Assembly (NCBI GenBank): GCA_949283025.1
Contig: CASDRB010000004.1
Coordinates: 1-64,000, forward strand
Origin: an uncultured bacterium
GTDB taxonomy: Bacteria; Bacillota_I; Bacilli_A; RFN20; CAG-826
Length of the DNA stretch: 64,000 nt
Direction: 5' to 3'
Shown: in pieces, positions 42,493 to 50,801 of the stretch
Numbering within the stretch: the first letter of the stretch is position 1
Layout: each line of letters starts with the position of its first letter
Translations under genes and position numbers: made by a program
The notes under the pieces: generated by a model
What the model was told of the DNA's origin: nothing
The model's database searches: none
Seen by the model: the letters and a program-made list of their open reading frames with translations, nothing else

Positions 42493-44241
42493 ATGAAAGT
42501 GAAACCAGAACAAATCATCCCTTTATATGAGTATCCACGTCCTCAATTTGAAAGGTCGTCATATTTATGTCTCAATGGCATTTGGAGATACGCTTTTTCT
42601 AATAGTGATTCGCGATTGCAAGAAATGGATGGAAACATCGTTGTCCCTTATTCTCCAGAATCGAGATTAAGTGGTGTCAACAGGCAATTACAAAAAGATC
42701 AATTTCTTCATTATTGCCGATATTTTAAATTACCTGATGGTTTTTTTAAAGGACGTTTAATTTTAAATATTGGTGCAATAGATCAAAGATGTCGCATTTA
42801 CATTAATGGACATTTTGTTGCGCAATGGAACTTTGGTTATATTCCAATCAGTGTTGATATTACTAAATATATTGTGCAATATGACAATAACGAAATTTAT
42901 ATTGTGGTTTATGATGATGCCGATAGTGAAGTTTTTGCTCGTGGCAAACAAGCTTATAAGCGAGGTGGGATTTGGTATACAGCTATATCAGGTATTTATC
43001 AAACTGTTTTTTTGGAATCTGTGCCTAAAAATTATTTAAGAAATATTAAAATCACTCCTGAATTTGATAATCAAATTATTAAATTCGATCTTGATTGTGT
43101 TGGAGAGTTAAGAAACATTAATTTTGACATATATGAAGAAAATAAATTAATCCAAACAATTGTTTCCAAAAATGGAGAATCTATTTCTTTTCGTTTTCAT
43201 TCCATACACCCATGGACTTGCGAAGACCCTTTTTTATATGATGTGAAAATAAGATACTCAAATGATGAAATATCTACATATTTCGCTATGCGAAAATTTT
43301 CTGTTTTAAATGTTGATAAATTTAAATATTTTGCCTTAAATAATAAACCTATTTTAATGAAGGGCGTTTTGGATCAAGGATATTTTTATGATGGAATCTA
43401 TACTCCTAAATTTTATAAAGATTATCTTAAGGATATAAAACTTGCTAAAGCATTAGGATTTAATGTTTTAAGAAAACACATTAAAATTGAACCATATCGT
43501 TTTTATTATTATTGTGATAAGTTAGGAATGATTGTTTGGCAAGATTTTGTAAATGGCGGTGCTAAATATAAAAAAAGTTATATATATTTACGACCTTTTT
43601 TCAATTTTAATGTCGATGATTTAGATTATAAAAAATTAGGTAGGGCAAATGAAAAATCTAGAATTCAGTTTTATAAAGAAATGAATTTGACTGTTGCTAC
43701 TTTATACAATTGTCCATGCATTGGGCTTTGGACCATTTTTAACGAAGGATGGGGCCAATTTGACAGCGAACAAGCAACCGAGGTTTTAAAGACGCTTGAT
43801 CAGACTAGATTGATTGATTCAGCTTCTGGGTGGTATGACCAAGGTGCAGGTGATTGCAATTCTAAACATGTTTATTTTAAAACGATAAGAATATACAACG
43901 ATTATAAAAGAGTATTGTCTTTATCTGAATTTGGTGGTTATTCTTTATACATTAAAGATCACAGTTTTTCAAAAAAATCTTTTGGTTATAAAAAAATGTA
44001 TAATTCAGATGAATTGAGCGATGAAATATATAAACTCTTTGTCAGTGAAGTAAAACATGCTATTTGTCATCAAGGATTAAGTGCGTATATATATACGCAG
44101 TTAAGCGATGTTGAAGACGAAGTGAATGGATTTATTACATATGATCGGAAAGTAATAAAAGTTGATATTGATAAAATTAAAAGCGCCAATGAGGCGCTTG
44201 ACAAAATCTTTTATGTTAAATTTAATCACTCATCAACATAG
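42493..44241 (+). CDS. glycoside hydrolase family 2 protein
   Basis: 582 residues from ATG 42493, beginning MKVKPEQIIPLYEYPRPQF like other family members. Jelly-roll sugar-binding domain (LNGIWRYAF, RIYINGHFVAQWNFGY), immunoglobulin-like domain, then TIM barrel with MKGVLDQGYFYDG, GMIVWQDFVNGG, acid/base Glu in IFNEGWGQFD and nucleophile Glu in LSEFGGYS. No signal peptide, so it acts in the cytoplasm on an imported glycoside. GH2 covers beta-galactosidases, beta-glucuronidases and others; specificity is open. The 3' end overlaps the convergent MFS transporter gene by 16 bp. Confidence 0.88.
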   Translation: MKVKPEQIIPLYEYPRPQFERSSYLCLNGIWRYAFSNSDSRLQEMDGNIVVPYSPESRLSGVNRQLQKDQFLHYCRYFKLPDGFFKGRLILNIGAIDQRCRIYINGHFVAQWNFGYIPISVDITKYIVQYDNNEIYIVVYDDADSEVFARGKQAYKRGGIWYTAISGIYQTVFLESVPKNYLRNIKITPEFDNQIIKFDLDCVGELRNINFDIYEENKLIQTIVSKNGESISFRFHSIHPWTCEDPFLYDVKIRYSNDEISTYFAMRKFSVLNVDKFKYFALNNKPILMKGVLDQGYFYDGIYTPKFYKDYLKDIKLAKALGFNVLRKHIKIEPYRFYYYCDKLGMIVWQDFVNGGAKYKKSYIYLRPFFNFNVDDLDYKKLGRANEKSRIQFYKEMNLTVATLYNCPCIGLWTIFNEGWGQFDSEQATEVLKTLDQTRLIDSASGWYDQGAGDCNSKHVYFKTIRIYNDYKRVLSLSEFGGYSLYIKDHSFSKKSFGYKKMYNSDELSDEIYKLFVSEVKHAICHQGLSAYIYTQLSDVEDEVNGFITYDRKVIKVDIDKIKSANEALDKIFYVKFNHSST

Positions 44242-45647
44242 ACGGGTGGGCGTTTTTTTATTTCAAAATAAGCAAGCGTGATTGGTATGAAAGTTAACAA
44301 AGCCAAACCAGCAGCGATAATAAACAACCAATAATTAGGCGCAAAACCTGTCACCTCTCCGCGCTCATAAACTAATACAATTTCATTACCCATGTTTTGG
44401 ACGATGACATTGCCAACTAAAGTTCCTAAAAACATCGGAATGCATACATAGAATAACATCCTAATTCCTTCAAAACGGCTGCGCATATCTTCAGGATATA
44501 GATTTTTTATCCATACCATCAATGCTTGATATAAACACATATATCCAGCACCTACAAAAAATATCCCAATCAAAATAATAGCTAATTCTCCACCATATTT
44601 TACGCCACTAATTCCACCTATAAACATTATTAATAGACCGATAACATTAACAATTACTGATAAAAATAAAATTAATATAAATTTTTGTTTATTTAATATT
44701 TTCCCGCAGAAAATAACTAATGGGAAAGCTAATAACAATCCAATCGCTAATAATCCGCCAGCAATCATTTCAACACTATTTTCATTTCCAAACAAAGAGG
44801 TAGAAACCCAATTCAAAGTGTCTTTACTTGTTCCATAGATAAAATAATTTAAGATGTGGGGGAAATAGACATTAAATGAGATAAAAAACAACATAAATGT
44901 CAATAATACATAAACCATCAATCGATTTTTCTTTAATAATTTAAAGTCAAATGGTTTAGCCATTGATTTTGCAAACGAGTCATCTTTTCTTGCAATCAAA
45001 GTTGGAGATTCTTTGATTAAAAAATATGATACGATGCCAATAATGATAATAGCGATTCCAGCGATGACAAACATCATAAAATAATCTAGAGTCTGGCCAT
45101 TTATTTTAAAGTCAGAAAATCCTGATATAATAGCACCAAATAATAAAGATCCAACAACAGTGGCGATAACTGGTTGGACCGCTAAAGCAGTTCCTAAAGT
45201 TCCGCGATTATGAGGATTAGTTATATCTGTCGTCCAAGTTGAAAATCCACAATCGTTACCCATCGAGCCAAAAAAAGACATTATTGCATCGGCGATAACT
45301 ACCATAATAGCAGCACCAGTAACACCTAAAATGCCAATAGTAAATTGGGTTAAACCAAACACAATAGTGGAAACTCCCCACATTATATATCCCAGCAAAA
45401 CAAAAATTCTTCTTTTTCCAATGCGATCAGATAATGTTCCGCAAAGAAAAGTAGAAAATGTAGAAGCAATTGCAGATATAGCCACCATCCAAGTAATGAT
45501 GTTTGGATTTGGGGCAATCTTATCATAGACAAAGGTATTGAACCATTGATTTTCGATACTCCAAACTAATTGACCTGCTATTCCTGCCACCCAAATAACA
45601 AGCCAAAATTGCCAACTAATTCGGTTTTTATTATTGCTTTTTTCCAT
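44226..45647 (-). CDS. major facilitator superfamily transporter
   Basis: 473 residues, 12 predicted spans. The loop 2-3 signature CGTLSDRIGKRRIF (GxxxDRxGRR-type) marks the first half, and a long central cytoplasmic loop KESPTLIARKDDSFAK follows span 6. AAGGGG lies upstream of the ATG. Its stop overlaps that of the GH2 glycosidase, so an uptake role for a glycoside is attractive but is inference from position. Confidence 0.85.
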   Translation of the reverse strand: MEKSNNKNRISWQFWLVIWVAGIAGQLVWSIENQWFNTFVYDKIAPNPNIITWMVAISAIASTFSTFLCGTLSDRIGKRRIFVLLGYIMWGVSTIVFGLTQFTIGILGVTGAAIMVVIADAIMSFFGSMGNDCGFSTWTTDITNPHNRGTLGTALAVQPVIATVVGSLLFGAIISGFSDFKINGQTLDYFMMFVIAGIAIIIIGIVSYFLIKESPTLIARKDDSFAKSMAKPFDFKLLKKNRLMVYVLLTFMLFFISFNVYFPHILNYFIYGTSKDTLNWVSTSLFGNENSVEMIAGGLLAIGLLLAFPLVIFCGKILNKQKFILILFLSVIVNVIGLLIMFIGGISGVKYGGELAIILIGIFFVGAGYMCLYQALMVWIKNLYPEDMRSRFEGIRMLFYVCIPMFLGTLVGNVIVQNMGNEIVLVYERGEVTGFAPNYWLFIIAAGLALLTFIPITLAYFEIKKRPPVYVDE

Positions 45648-45721
45648 ATTACTAACCCCTTTATATATTTATTATAATCAAATTTATTTGCTAAGAATAA
45701 AAACTAAATTAAAATATAATT

Positions 45722-46393
45722 ATGGTTCTCACAGCATGTGTGTTTATGGCTGCATCGCTATATTTTAGTACAATTCATCTTTTCTTTTGTTATAAATTAA
45801 ATGAAAAAATGAGAAAGTTAACAAAAGTATTATGCGTTGCTTTTTTAAGTTTATCTTTAATGTTTTTTGCGCCCTCTTGGCCTTTGATATATTTAGGAAC
45901 AATATGTGGGTTTATCGGGGATTATTTTTTAATCAAAAAAGAAAAAATGCGTTCTTTGATGGCGGGAATTATTTTATTTTTTATAGGCCACATATTTTAT
46001 ATATTGCAGCTAATGATAATTATTAACTCTCCTATTTGGGGGTATATTTTATATATTGGGTTGTCTTTGTTTTTAATTGTTTTAGGGCAAGTCATCTTCT
46101 ATCCAAAATTGAAGTATCTGACACATAATTCAACCAATTTAGGAATAGCTTATTTTGTCACCATGACTTCAGCATTAATTTTATCTATTATATCAATTAG
46201 CGTTTTGTCGAACGCATTATATTTGATTTTAGTTATATTTGGCTATGTTTTATTCATAATTAGCGATTCAACATTACTTTATACAACATATATTAAGCAT
46301 TATAAAAGAGCCGATTTTTATATAATGCTAACATACTTAGCTGCGCAATATTTAATAACAATAGGGCTTGTTTTAACATTGGCACAATATTAA
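45722..46393 (+). CDS. YhhN/TMEM86 family membrane protein (lysoplasmalogenase-like)
   Basis: 223 residues, eight predicted spans. LYLGTIC-like GFIGDYFLI and FFIGHIFYILQL are the conserved YhhN segments with the paired Asp/His. Homologues cleave vinyl-ether lysophospholipids; plasmalogens occur in anaerobes, which fits. The start is uncertain: TATAAT ends one base before ATG 45722, so if that is the promoter the true start would be the in-frame ATG at 45746. Confidence 0.75.
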   Translation: MVLTACVFMAASLYFSTIHLFFCYKLNEKMRKLTKVLCVAFLSLSLMFFAPSWPLIYLGTICGFIGDYFLIKKEKMRSLMAGIILFFIGHIFYILQLMIIINSPIWGYILYIGLSLFLIVLGQVIFYPKLKYLTHNSTNLGIAYFVTMTSALILSIISISVLSNALYLILVIFGYVLFIISDSTLLYTTYIKHYKRADFYIMLTYLAAQYLITIGLVLTLAQY

Positions 46394-46403
46394 ACTATTA
46401 CAC

Positions 46404-47447
46404 ATGAAACAAAAAGGATTTTGCATATTTTGTCATACAGGCGATGATTATGAACGTGTTTTTGAAGTTGAAACTAATGACGAATATTCTTATTGTCCTC
46501 AATGTGGAAGAAAAATAAAAACCGAAGATGCTGTTAAAGCATTTAAATCTAGAATTCAATTTTTGTTGAAAAAAGCATATTATGAATTCAACATAAAAAC
46601 AAAATATGATAAAGCATATGAAAAATTTGGAGATATTTTGTTATATGACGAAGATAACCCTGTAGCATTATGCGGAAGAATTGAATCGCTATTGATGATG
46701 TCCACATTGCGTCAACCTCGTTTTGAAGATGCCTCGGTTTTAATTAATTACGCTAGCAAGTCGCAATTACATAAATCAAAAAATATGATAGTTTATTTTG
46801 ATTTTTTATTAAAATATGAACGAATTGCACGTTTATATATCGAAAATATCAAAAAAATGCTAACTAATAAGAATTTCTTTTACGATGAAGAATGCGTTAG
46901 AATGTATGTATATCGTACTAACCAAATTAAACAATTCTATTCATTGATTTTGCAAGAGATATTGTTTTTATTAGGCAAAGGATTGAATTTGACTAACGCC
47001 GAATTAAAACGCGAGATGATTGAATTAAATGCAAAAAAAATTGATGATATTTTAAAAAGTTCATTTACATGTGTCGATGGAATTACTTATCGAATAAAAT
47101 ATATTCATGAAAATGAAATTTCTTTAGTAGATGATGGTATTAAAATTGATACGAAACTCAATGGTTATAAAATTTATTCGCTAGTGCCAAACGAGCAAAA
47201 AAAGCCAATTATTAAAGATCGTGTATTCAAATTAAATAGATTAAAATATGGCTTATTTATTTTTTCGATATTATCGATGAGCATGGCTGTAATTTGTGCC
47301 ACCGCATTTTTTGTTTTAGCTTTTTGTATACCGGTTTATCGAACAATTTTCTTTGTCGTTTTTGGTGTTTCAATATTGATTTTGATTGCGTGTTTATGCG
47401 CAAGATTTATTTTAAAAGCATTGATGAAAAAAAAGAAATTACATTAA
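46404..47447 (+). CDS. zinc-ribbon membrane protein of unknown function
   Basis: 347 residues. N-terminal Cys pairs FCIFCHTGDDY and YCPQCGRKIK form a zinc ribbon. The next about 230 residues are charged and helical, TPR-like in texture (KAYEKFGDILLYDEDNPVAL). The C terminus has two spans (about 280-340) and a Lys-rich tail. It lies 10 bp after the YhhN gene and is probably co-transcribed. It overlaps the convergent rdgB by 9 bp. No family is recognised. Confidence 0.72.
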   Translation: MKQKGFCIFCHTGDDYERVFEVETNDEYSYCPQCGRKIKTEDAVKAFKSRIQFLLKKAYYEFNIKTKYDKAYEKFGDILLYDEDNPVALCGRIESLLMMSTLRQPRFEDASVLINYASKSQLHKSKNMIVYFDFLLKYERIARLYIENIKKMLTNKNFFYDEECVRMYVYRTNQIKQFYSLILQEILFLLGKGLNLTNAELKREMIELNAKKIDDILKSSFTCVDGITYRIKYIHENEISLVDDGIKIDTKLNGYKIYSLVPNEQKKPIIKDRVFKLNRLKYGLFIFSILSMSMAVICATAFFVLAFCIPVYRTIFFVVFGVSILILIACLCARFILKALMKKKKLH

Positions 47448-48035
47448 GTTATTTTCTTTTAAATACTTCACCATTTTTTTAATAGCATCGCTACGATGCG
47501 AAATACTGTTTTTTTGATTTGAATTCAATTGCGCAAAACTGCAATTAAAATTATTGGGTATAAAAATAGGGTCGTAGCCAAATCCATTATCTCCTAAAAT
47601 CTTACATGCAATTTTACCAACACATTCACCTTTAAAAACGAGTGGTTCTTTTTTAACATTGCATAATGCAATATGGCAAACAAAACGAGCGTTTCTTTTA
47701 TTGTCACCTAATGATTTGAAAATATATTCAAAAGCGCAATCATATCCCCCTAAAGATTTGGCAAACCTAGCACTATTAATGCCTGGTTTATTATCTAGCG
47801 CCTCAATTTCTAATCCAGAGTCGTCACTCATTACTGGGTAAGTTGTATATTTAGCTATTGATGATGCCTTTTTTATAGCGTTTTCATAATAAGTTGCTCC
47901 GTCCTCCACAACTTCTTGGTGAGGAATATTTAATTCTTCCGGTGTTAAAATATTAATATCAATATTTTTTAAAATAGCTTTAATTTCCTGTAATTTGTGT
48001 TTGTTATTAGAAGATAAAACGATTGTTAACCCCAT
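47439..48035 (-). CDS. rdgB: XTP/dITP pyrophosphatase (RdgB/HAM1)
   Basis: 198 residues. LSSNNKHKLQEI (substrate-binding N terminus), SDDSGLEIEALDNKPGINSA and GFGYDPIFIP are the family signatures, with the catalytic Asp in DDSG. It removes non-canonical purine triphosphates from the pool. AAAGGTGA lies before the ATG. A hairpin RNA with its own promoter lies 70-120 bp upstream. Confidence 0.93.
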   Translation of the reverse strand: MGLTIVLSSNNKHKLQEIKAILKNIDINILTPEELNIPHQEVVEDGATYYENAIKKASSIAKYTTYPVMSDDSGLEIEALDNKPGINSARFAKSLGGYDCAFEYIFKSLGDNKRNARFVCHIALCNVKKEPLVFKGECVGKIACKILGDNGFGYDPIFIPNNFNCSFAQLNSNQKNSISHRSDAIKKMVKYLKENNLM

Positions 48036-48106
48036 GGATAATCACCTTTCCCTTAATCATATTTATTATAATTATAATATCGTAATAAAACATTAAAATT
48101 TGCATC

Positions 48107-48158
48107 AAAAAAGAGGCAGCTCAGCACCAAACGAAGGTACTTGGAGAGATGCCTCTTT
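48107..48158 (-). ncRNA. candidate 52-nt hairpin RNA or rdgB attenuator
   Basis: On the minus strand AAAGAGGCA (48158-48150) pairs perfectly with TGCCTCTTT (48118-48110), and the 3' side continues to T6. Inside, AGTACC pairs with GGTGCT around a TTCGTTT loop. One inner pair is G-U in the minus-strand RNA but A-C on the plus strand, so the minus strand is the folded product. It could be a small RNA or the leader of rdgB. Confidence 0.5.
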
Positions 48159-48164
48159 ACAAAT

Positions 48165-48192
48165 ATTATAAACAAGATTATCGAATATACAA
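48165..48192 (-). promoter_or_regulatory. promoter of the hairpin RNA
   Basis: On the minus strand TTGTAT (48192-48187), 16 bases, TATAAT (48170-48165). The predicted first base is about 48158, the first base of the hairpin. Confidence 0.5.
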
Positions 48193-48193
48193 G

Positions 48194-48364
48194 ATGAAAA
48201 ATATTTTATCAAGATTATTAGTAATTATAATTTTTATTATTTTAATCATCGTAACTGTGTTTTTTATTTATTCATGTTCTTCTTTATCATCAAAATATAC
48301 CATTGATAATCTTATTGATAAATGCTTTATAAATCAAAATCAAAGCATTTCATTAATGGTTTAA
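48194..48364 (+). CDS. small membrane protein or lipoprotein
   Basis: 56 residues from ATG 48194; the frame opens at 48149 inside the hairpin sequence, which is unlikely to be coding. One strongly hydrophobic span (about 8-27) ends IYSCSSLSSKYTI, an imperfect lipobox with Cys near 29. No ribosome site. It lies head to head with the minus-strand hairpin RNA promoter. Function unknown. Confidence 0.4.
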   Translation: MKNILSRLLVIIIFIILIIVTVFFIYSCSSLSSKYTIDNLIDKCFINQNQSISLMV

Positions 48365-48423
48365 TCTTTACTGCATTTTAAATATTTTTTTCTTCAATTT
48401 TATCTCATTGTTGACACAAACAA

Positions 48424-48447
48424 TAAAAAACGCTGATAGAATCAGCG
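48424..48447 (-). terminator. terminator of tRNA-Gly
   Basis: On the minus strand CGCTGAT-TCT-ATCAGCG (48447-48431) followed by T6. Confidence 0.9.
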
Positions 48448-48459
48448 TTAACAATCATA

Positions 48460-48533
48460 TGGAGCAGGTGACGAGAATCGAACCCGCGTAGTCAGCTTGG
48501 AAGGCTGAAGTTCTACCATTGAACTACACCTGC
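48460..48533 (-). tRNA. tRNA-Gly (anticodon TCC)
   Basis: 74 bases on the minus strand. Acceptor GCAGGTG (48533-48527) pairs with CACCTGC, then discriminator T and encoded CCA (48462-48460). The D arm has GTTCAATGGTAGAAC. Anticodon stem TCAGC/GCTGA encloses loop CTTCCAA, anticodon TCC. The T loop is TTCGATT. Its own promoter lies in the 66 bp between it and trxA, and a terminator follows. Confidence 0.95.
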
Positions 48534-48537
48534 ATAA

Positions 48538-48597
48538 TATTTGCGAGATTTATTATAAGAAAACCATTAAAAAGTATCAAGTAAAATCTCGCAAATA
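48538..48597 (-). promoter_or_regulatory. tRNA-Gly promoter enclosed in a 14-bp perfect inverted repeat
   Basis: On the minus strand TTGATA (48580-48575), 17 bases, TATAAT (48557-48552), reading into tRNA-Gly. The promoter fills the 32-base loop between TATTTGCGAGATTT (48538-48551) and its exact complement AAATCTCGCAAATA (48584-48597). The arms could be operator half-sites, a processing hairpin for trxA read-through, or an invertible element. Confidence 0.75.
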
Positions 48598-48599
48598 AT

Positions 48600-48908
48600 T
48601 TATTGATTGATAAAATTAACAAGATGGTTTTTTGGCATAAAGCCAGATTGACGTTTAATTTCAACGCCATCTTTTAATAAAACTAATGTAGGTATCACTT
48701 GTACATGATATTTAGCGGCTACATCGCCAACTTTATCGACGTCAACTTTGACAATTTTTGCTTGTGTCAAATTTTGTTGATCTATTTCTTCAAGAACCGG
48801 AGCAAGCATGCGACACGGTCCGCACCAAGTAGCAAAAAAATCAACAAGCACCAATCCTTTTTCTGTTTCTGCTTTAAATTCATTTGTTGTTTCAATATGT
48901 TTGACCAT
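48600..48908 (-). CDS. trxA: thioredoxin
   Basis: 102 residues with VDFFATWCGPCRM (active site 28-32) and the cis-Pro segment VQVIPTLVLLKDG. A complete single-domain thioredoxin. AAAGGAG supports the start, and a good promoter lies upstream. It is the likely partner of TrxB (38947-39846). Confidence 0.95.
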   Translation of the reverse strand: MVKHIETTNEFKAETEKGLVLVDFFATWCGPCRMLAPVLEEIDQQNLTQAKIVKVDVDKVGDVAAKYHVQVIPTLVLLKDGVEIKRQSGFMPKNHLVNFINQ

Positions 48909-48933
48909 AGTATTTTTCTCCTTTGTTTATTCC

Positions 48934-48962
48934 ATATTAATTAGTTGCCCAAAAAATGTAAA
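48934..48962 (-). promoter_or_regulatory. trxA promoter
   Basis: On the minus strand TTTACA (48962-48957), 17 bases, TAATAT (48939-48934), followed by a short leader with AAAGGAG. Confidence 0.6.
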
Positions 48963-48974
48963 CTGATATGCTTT

Positions 48975-49865
48975 TTAAATTAATGTGCCAATAATAGCAA
49001 ATATGCCATATAGCAAAATCAAGTGAGCTGGATAATAAATATATGCGAAAATATTAAACCATTTTTTGTTGTATCCTCTTCTTCCGTTATAAAGCAGCAA
49101 TATGAATCCAGTTATAATAGCGAATAATTGGATATCAGGATTCCAATAAACCCACTTTGGATAAATAAAATATGTCGCGAAATATAAAAAAGATATAATA
49201 GTCAATCCCAAAAAACAAAAGGTATTAACATATATACGATAATTAAATGTGTTTAAATATAATTCGCTTTTAAATCCATAATAATCATATAATTTTGGAA
49301 CAATTTTATACGCTCCATAAAAAACTAAAATCATGCCGATTCCCAACCAATCATATTCTGGTCTTAATAAATATGGAAACCACCAAATAGTAATATTGTT
49401 TTCCCATTCTAAACAAGTACAAACAAATGCACATATTGAAATAGCGATTGGGATTAACCCTAATGATTTAACACCTTTGTTTTTATTTTCAAAACAATAA
49501 ATCATCAATGCACCCAAGATCAAAGTAATAAAGATATTTGTCGATTGAAATCGATAGTCAATGTTTGCTTTGCTAGCATAATACATAATTTCACCTAATG
49601 ATTGAAACAAAGCTATGCAAAAAGCAACGATTCCTAACCTCAACATATATTTCTTAAAATTGTGAGTATGCAAAACGCCTTCTACTAATAAAAAACAAAA
49701 TAGTGGTAGTGCTAAACGACCTATGTAGCGACAAATAGTAGAAACAATATAAATAGTAGAATTTTCTGGCATCATATTAAATAAAAACAGTCCAACATGG
49801 TCAATAGTCATTGATATTATGGCTATTAATTTTAGTTGAAAATTAGACAAAAAAAGTTTTTTCAT
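48975..49865 (-). CDS. TraX family membrane protein
   Basis: 296 residues from ATG 49865, which overlaps the stop of the CPBP gene (ATGA) and follows GGTGATGG; ATG 49880 is a possible alternative. About nine spans. IAIISMTIDHVGLFLF and YIGRLALPLFCFLLVEG are the TraX/acyltransferase-3-like N-terminal motifs with the conserved His. F-plasmid TraX acetylates pilin. Chromosomal Bacillota homologues are probably O-acyltransferases of unknown substrate. There is no conjugation context here. Confidence 0.85.
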   Translation of the reverse strand: MKKLFLSNFQLKLIAIISMTIDHVGLFLFNMMPENSTIYIVSTICRYIGRLALPLFCFLLVEGVLHTHNFKKYMLRLGIVAFCIALFQSLGEIMYYASKANIDYRFQSTNIFITLILGALMIYCFENKNKGVKSLGLIPIAISICAFVCTCLEWENNITIWWFPYLLRPEYDWLGIGMILVFYGAYKIVPKLYDYYGFKSELYLNTFNYRIYVNTFCFLGLTIISFLYFATYFIYPKWVYWNPDIQLFAIITGFILLLYNGRRGYNKKWFNIFAYIYYPAHLILLYGIFAIIGTLI

Positions 49866-50716
49866 TTGGCCATCACCCAATTTGCTAAAATCATCATTAT
49901 TACACTAAAAGAGTTGTTGATAATATGGGAAATACATGAACCAGCCCAAGAAGATTTTTCAAACACAAAACATAATATGGCGCCTGCAAAAATATAAGAA
50001 GGTATATTAATCAATTCAATTATTATTGAATCTAAAGAGTTGCCAAAACATGTAAAATCAAAATGAATAAATGCAAAAATCAATATGGTCAAAATATATG
50101 CCAATATCTTATTAATACGATAAAAAAACCCAAATACGCCAACCCGATAAGTGAACTCTTCAACAATTGGTCCGATTATTCCCAATAATAAAAGCGAGGC
50201 TAATGGATAATAATCGACCATGCTGATTGTAACTTGCTGGTTTGCGTTGCCACTCGTATTGTAAAAAATATTAATAAAAGCGCTATAGAACATGGAAACT
50301 AAAATCAAAACAATTCCACCGACAATTCCATATAAAATTTTTCTTTTATCGACACATTTAAATAAATCTTTTAAAAACGGATACATTATTCCTGTCAATA
50401 TGCACAAAATGATTGTATATGATATTGAATTAGTAAGCATGCTGACAAACAAAGAGAAACTTTCGTTATTAGGACAAACTTCTTTAGCATAAGGTATTAA
50501 TATTAATTGGATTATAACGCCAAGTATTTGAAAGCTAACAAATCCAACCAAAAAGAGTAATAGTTGTCTCCATGATTCAACAAAAAATATAAAATTTGAT
50601 GTAAGTGGTTTTGGGCGATTGGTGTTTTTGTATTGACATGACGGACAACGCAATAACAAATCATCATATTTATTTAAGCAATTCGGACAAATATTTTTTC
50701 TACTGTGGAATTTCAT
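49862..50716 (-). CDS. CPBP-family intramembrane metalloprotease with zinc ribbon
   Basis: 284 residues. N-terminal zinc ribbon (ICPNCLNKYD, LRCPSCQYK), then about eight spans. The CPBP/Abi motifs are GPIVEEFTYRVGVFGFFY (motif 1 Glu-Glu and Arg), FAFIHFDF (motif 2 His) and SHIINNS (motif 3 His/Asn). Family members are Rce1-like proteases, sometimes linked to bacteriocin self-immunity. TAAAAT lies seven bases before the ATG, with no ribosome site. It is translationally coupled to the TraX gene. Confidence 0.87.
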   Translation of the reverse strand: MKFHSRKNICPNCLNKYDDLLLRCPSCQYKNTNRPKPLTSNFIFFVESWRQLLLFLVGFVSFQILGVIIQLILIPYAKEVCPNNESFSLFVSMLTNSISYTIILCILTGIMYPFLKDLFKCVDKRKILYGIVGGIVLILVSMFYSAFINIFYNTSGNANQQVTISMVDYYPLASLLLLGIIGPIVEEFTYRVGVFGFFYRINKILAYILTILIFAFIHFDFTCFGNSLDSIIIELINIPSYIFAGAILCFVFEKSSWAGSCISHIINNSFSVIMMILANWVMAK

Positions 50717-50723
50717 CTTTTAT

Positions 50724-50729
50724 ATTTTA
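50724..50729 (-). promoter_or_regulatory. -10 TAAAAT seven bases before the CPBP start
   Basis: On the minus strand TAAAAT (50729-50724), preceded directly by TG, then seven bases to ATG 50716. A leaderless transcript is likely. Plus-strand TATAAT copies at 50767-50772 and 50774-50779 face the giant gene. Confidence 0.45.
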
Positions 50730-50801
50730 CACAAATTATTTGATAAACACTAGCGATTATCATACATATAATGTATAATTTATGAGAAAGACTTGCTTTT
50801 T

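Noticed and set aside
48107-48158. preQ1-II riboswitch
   Set aside because: A short stretch resembles the TTGGTGCT-AGCT segment, but the downstream conserved ACCAAGCAUAU part and pseudoknot are missing.
48538-48597. Phase-variable invertible promoter as the main call
   Set aside because: The 32-base loop is very short for known recombinases, no recombinase gene is near, and a tRNA gene is an unlikely target; kept only as an option.
48975-49865. Conjugative element suggested by the TraX homologue
   Set aside because: No relaxase, type IV secretion or attachment-site genes are present; chromosomal TraX-like proteins are common in Bacillota.
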